From NCBI GenBank assembly GCA_003486675.1, contig DNGG01000053.1, positions 457 to 5,878 of the forward strand: a stretch of 5,422 bases of DNA, written 5' to 3'. The position numbers and the translations under genes were made by a program. Shown here one piece after another: positions 4,930 through 5,422 of the stretch. The stretch is from Cyanobacteria bacterium UBA11372. GTDB lineage: Bacteria; Cyanobacteriota; Cyanobacteriia; Cyanobacteriales; Aerosakkonemataceae. The notes beneath the pieces were generated by a model. The model was not told the origin of the DNA, searched no databases, and saw only the letters and a list, made by a program, of their open reading frames with translations. Each line of letters begins with the position of its first letter. Positions within the stretch are counted from its first letter, which is position 1.

Positions 4930-5136
4930 TTCGGTAAATCTATTGAGAAACGCTAATATTAGCGATACAACAAATTACTCTCTACATCCGGAAAATCTTG
5001 ATCGGATTTTATACCCCAACAACGGACGCCGACACACAGATGCCGACAGGCTGAAGCCTGTGGCTACACAAACAAAGTCCGCCTGCGCGGACTTCGGACA
5101 ATTAAGGGTTTGCAGTCCAGCTAGGCAGGCAAATCC
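4930..5136. other. Intergenic region with operon leader and repeat hairpins
   Basis: This is the 207-base gap between the DUF2283 gene and the EACC1-caspase operon, both read leftwards. The left part (4930-5030) should hold the operon promoter; it is AT-rich and carries a 14-base palindrome, but no clear -35/-10 pair. The right part (5040-5136) is a GC-richer hairpin cluster. A long plus-strand frame crossing this region is judged non-coding. Confidence 0.6.
4951..4964. promoter_or_regulatory. Perfect 14-base palindrome upstream of the EACC1-caspase operon
   Basis: CGCTAATATTAGCG is a perfect palindrome 21 bases before the ATG of the first operon gene. It contains TAATAT, which could act as a -10 element on the minus strand, so a dimeric regulator binding here could block transcription. 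No matching -35 was found and no second copy occurs in the window. Confidence 0.35.
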
Positions 5137-5138
5137 TT
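5042..5138. repeat. Hairpin cluster resembling a dispersed cyanobacterial repeat
   Basis: Three stems lie in a row. ACAGGCT/AGCCTGT is at 5046-5061, with extra GCC/GGC pairing outside it. AAGTCCGC/GCGGACTT is at 5075-5094 with a 4-base loop. AAGGGTTTGC/GCAAATCCTT is at 5104-5138, with one mismatch. The wording 'GGCTGAAGCCTGTGGCTACA' is familiar from interspersed repeats in filamentous cyanobacterial genomes. The third stem reaches into the DUF2283 stop codon. The cluster may also act as its transcription terminator, though no T run follows. Confidence 0.6.
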
Positions 5139-5334
5139 ATGCCATTACAATATGCTCCAGCAATCGGGGATTGTTTACGTGTTTAGAAGCATCGAGGATT
5201 TCTATCCCCACAATATTGCCTGATGCATCATAATCTAGAATTACTCCTGGCTTATCTTCATTACTCTCTTCAATTGGGGTATCGTTAAAAACAATCCGCA
5301 GCACATCAACTTCTGGGTCATAAATTACTTTCAT
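5137..5334 (-). CDS. DUF2283 family protein (65 aa)
   Basis: This is a short protein of the usual DUF2283 length with the hallmark pattern of the family: KVIYDPEVDVLRIVF near the N-terminus, a central acidic turn (ESNEDKPGVILDYDASGNIVGIEILDAS, positions 23-50), and a short C-terminal tail. The fold is expected to be a small beta sheet. DUF2283 proteins are often encoded beside DUF4258 or other toxin-like partners and are regarded as likely antitoxins, but no biochemical role is established to my knowledge. ATG 5334 is chosen because an in-frame TAA occurs shortly upstream with no start codon between. The ribosome binding site is weak (GGA about six bases before the ATG), which fits coupling to an upstream gene. 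No toxin partner lies downstream within the window. Confidence 0.85.
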   Translation of the reverse strand: MKVIYDPEVDVLRIVFNDTPIEESNEDKPGVILDYDASGNIVGIEILDASKHVNNPRLLEHIVMA

Positions 5335-5422
5335 ATCATGTCCGGTCGTTTACCCATAATCATCAGCCGGGACACGGCATGATTAACGTTATCTATTTGT
5401 CCGAGATATCTATGATGCCGTG
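5331..5422 (-). CDS. Possible 3' end of an unidentified gene overlapping the DUF2283 start
   Basis: A minus-strand frame is open from the window edge to a TGA that overlaps the DUF2283 ATG as ATGA. It would encode about 29 C-terminal residues ending ...IMGKRPDMI. The four-base overlap is typical of coupled genes, and DUF2283 genes often have an upstream partner. The fragment matches no family I recognise, including the usual DUF4258 C-terminus, and an open frame of this length is expected by chance about a quarter of the time. Confidence 0.22.
   Translation of the reverse strand, partial: RHHRYLGQIDNVNHAVSRLMIMGKRPDMI

Noticed and set aside
4703..5233. 176-codon plus-strand open frame
   Set aside because: It lies opposite the EACC1-like gene, the hairpin repeat and part of DUF2283. 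Its product resembles no family, and the minus-strand genes have recognisable patterns.

Overview
The window looks like chromosomal accessory DNA from a cyanobacterium. It carries nine copies of the octamer GCGATCGC (HIP1), an abundance typical of cyanobacterial genomes. Its gene families also fit that origin: Uma2-type nuclease, HNH modules with antitoxin-like partners, a caspase-like protease, a type IV pilin-like G/H domain and DUF2283. A filamentous (Nostocales-like) host is plausible, but that is inference.

Layout, left to right. (1) Positions 1-240 hold the end of a Uma2-family endonuclease gene on +. It converges on a glycine-zipper protein gene (302-805, -), with a hairpin terminator between them that could serve both strands. 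(2) Positions 963-2859 hold two tandem two-gene modules on +. Each has the order: conserved promoter-bearing repeat 'A', antitoxin-like gene, HNH nuclease gene, conserved repeat 'B'. The first pair is 1072-1425 and 1429-1851; the second is 2037-2381 and 2378-2803. The non-coding flanks are about 88-90% identical between modules, while the HNH proteins are only roughly 30% identical by eye. (3) Positions 2908-4929 (-) form a two-gene operon. Its first gene encodes a 126-residue protein resembling EACC1, the 'effector-associated constant component' of bacterial conflict systems. Nine bases later starts a 543-residue caspase-like protease with an EF-hand loop, an internal helical repeat, one transmembrane segment and a C-terminal pilin-like domain. 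(4) Positions 4930-5136 are intergenic, with a palindrome near the operon start and a cluster of hairpins resembling a dispersed cyanobacterial repeat. (5) Positions 5137-5334 (-) encode a DUF2283 protein. A weakly supported reading frame overlaps its start and runs off the window.

How it fits together. The region resembles a small island of conflict or stress genes: nucleases with antitoxin-like partners, a membrane-anchored caspase with an EACC1-like partner, and families often found near toxin-antitoxin loci. The two most notable items are the HNH modules, with conserved shells around diverged cargo, and the EACC1-like/caspase-TM-pilin operon. In the latter, an outward-facing pilin-like domain might sense a signal that controls a cytoplasmic protease. 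All functional links are inferred from sequence and context.
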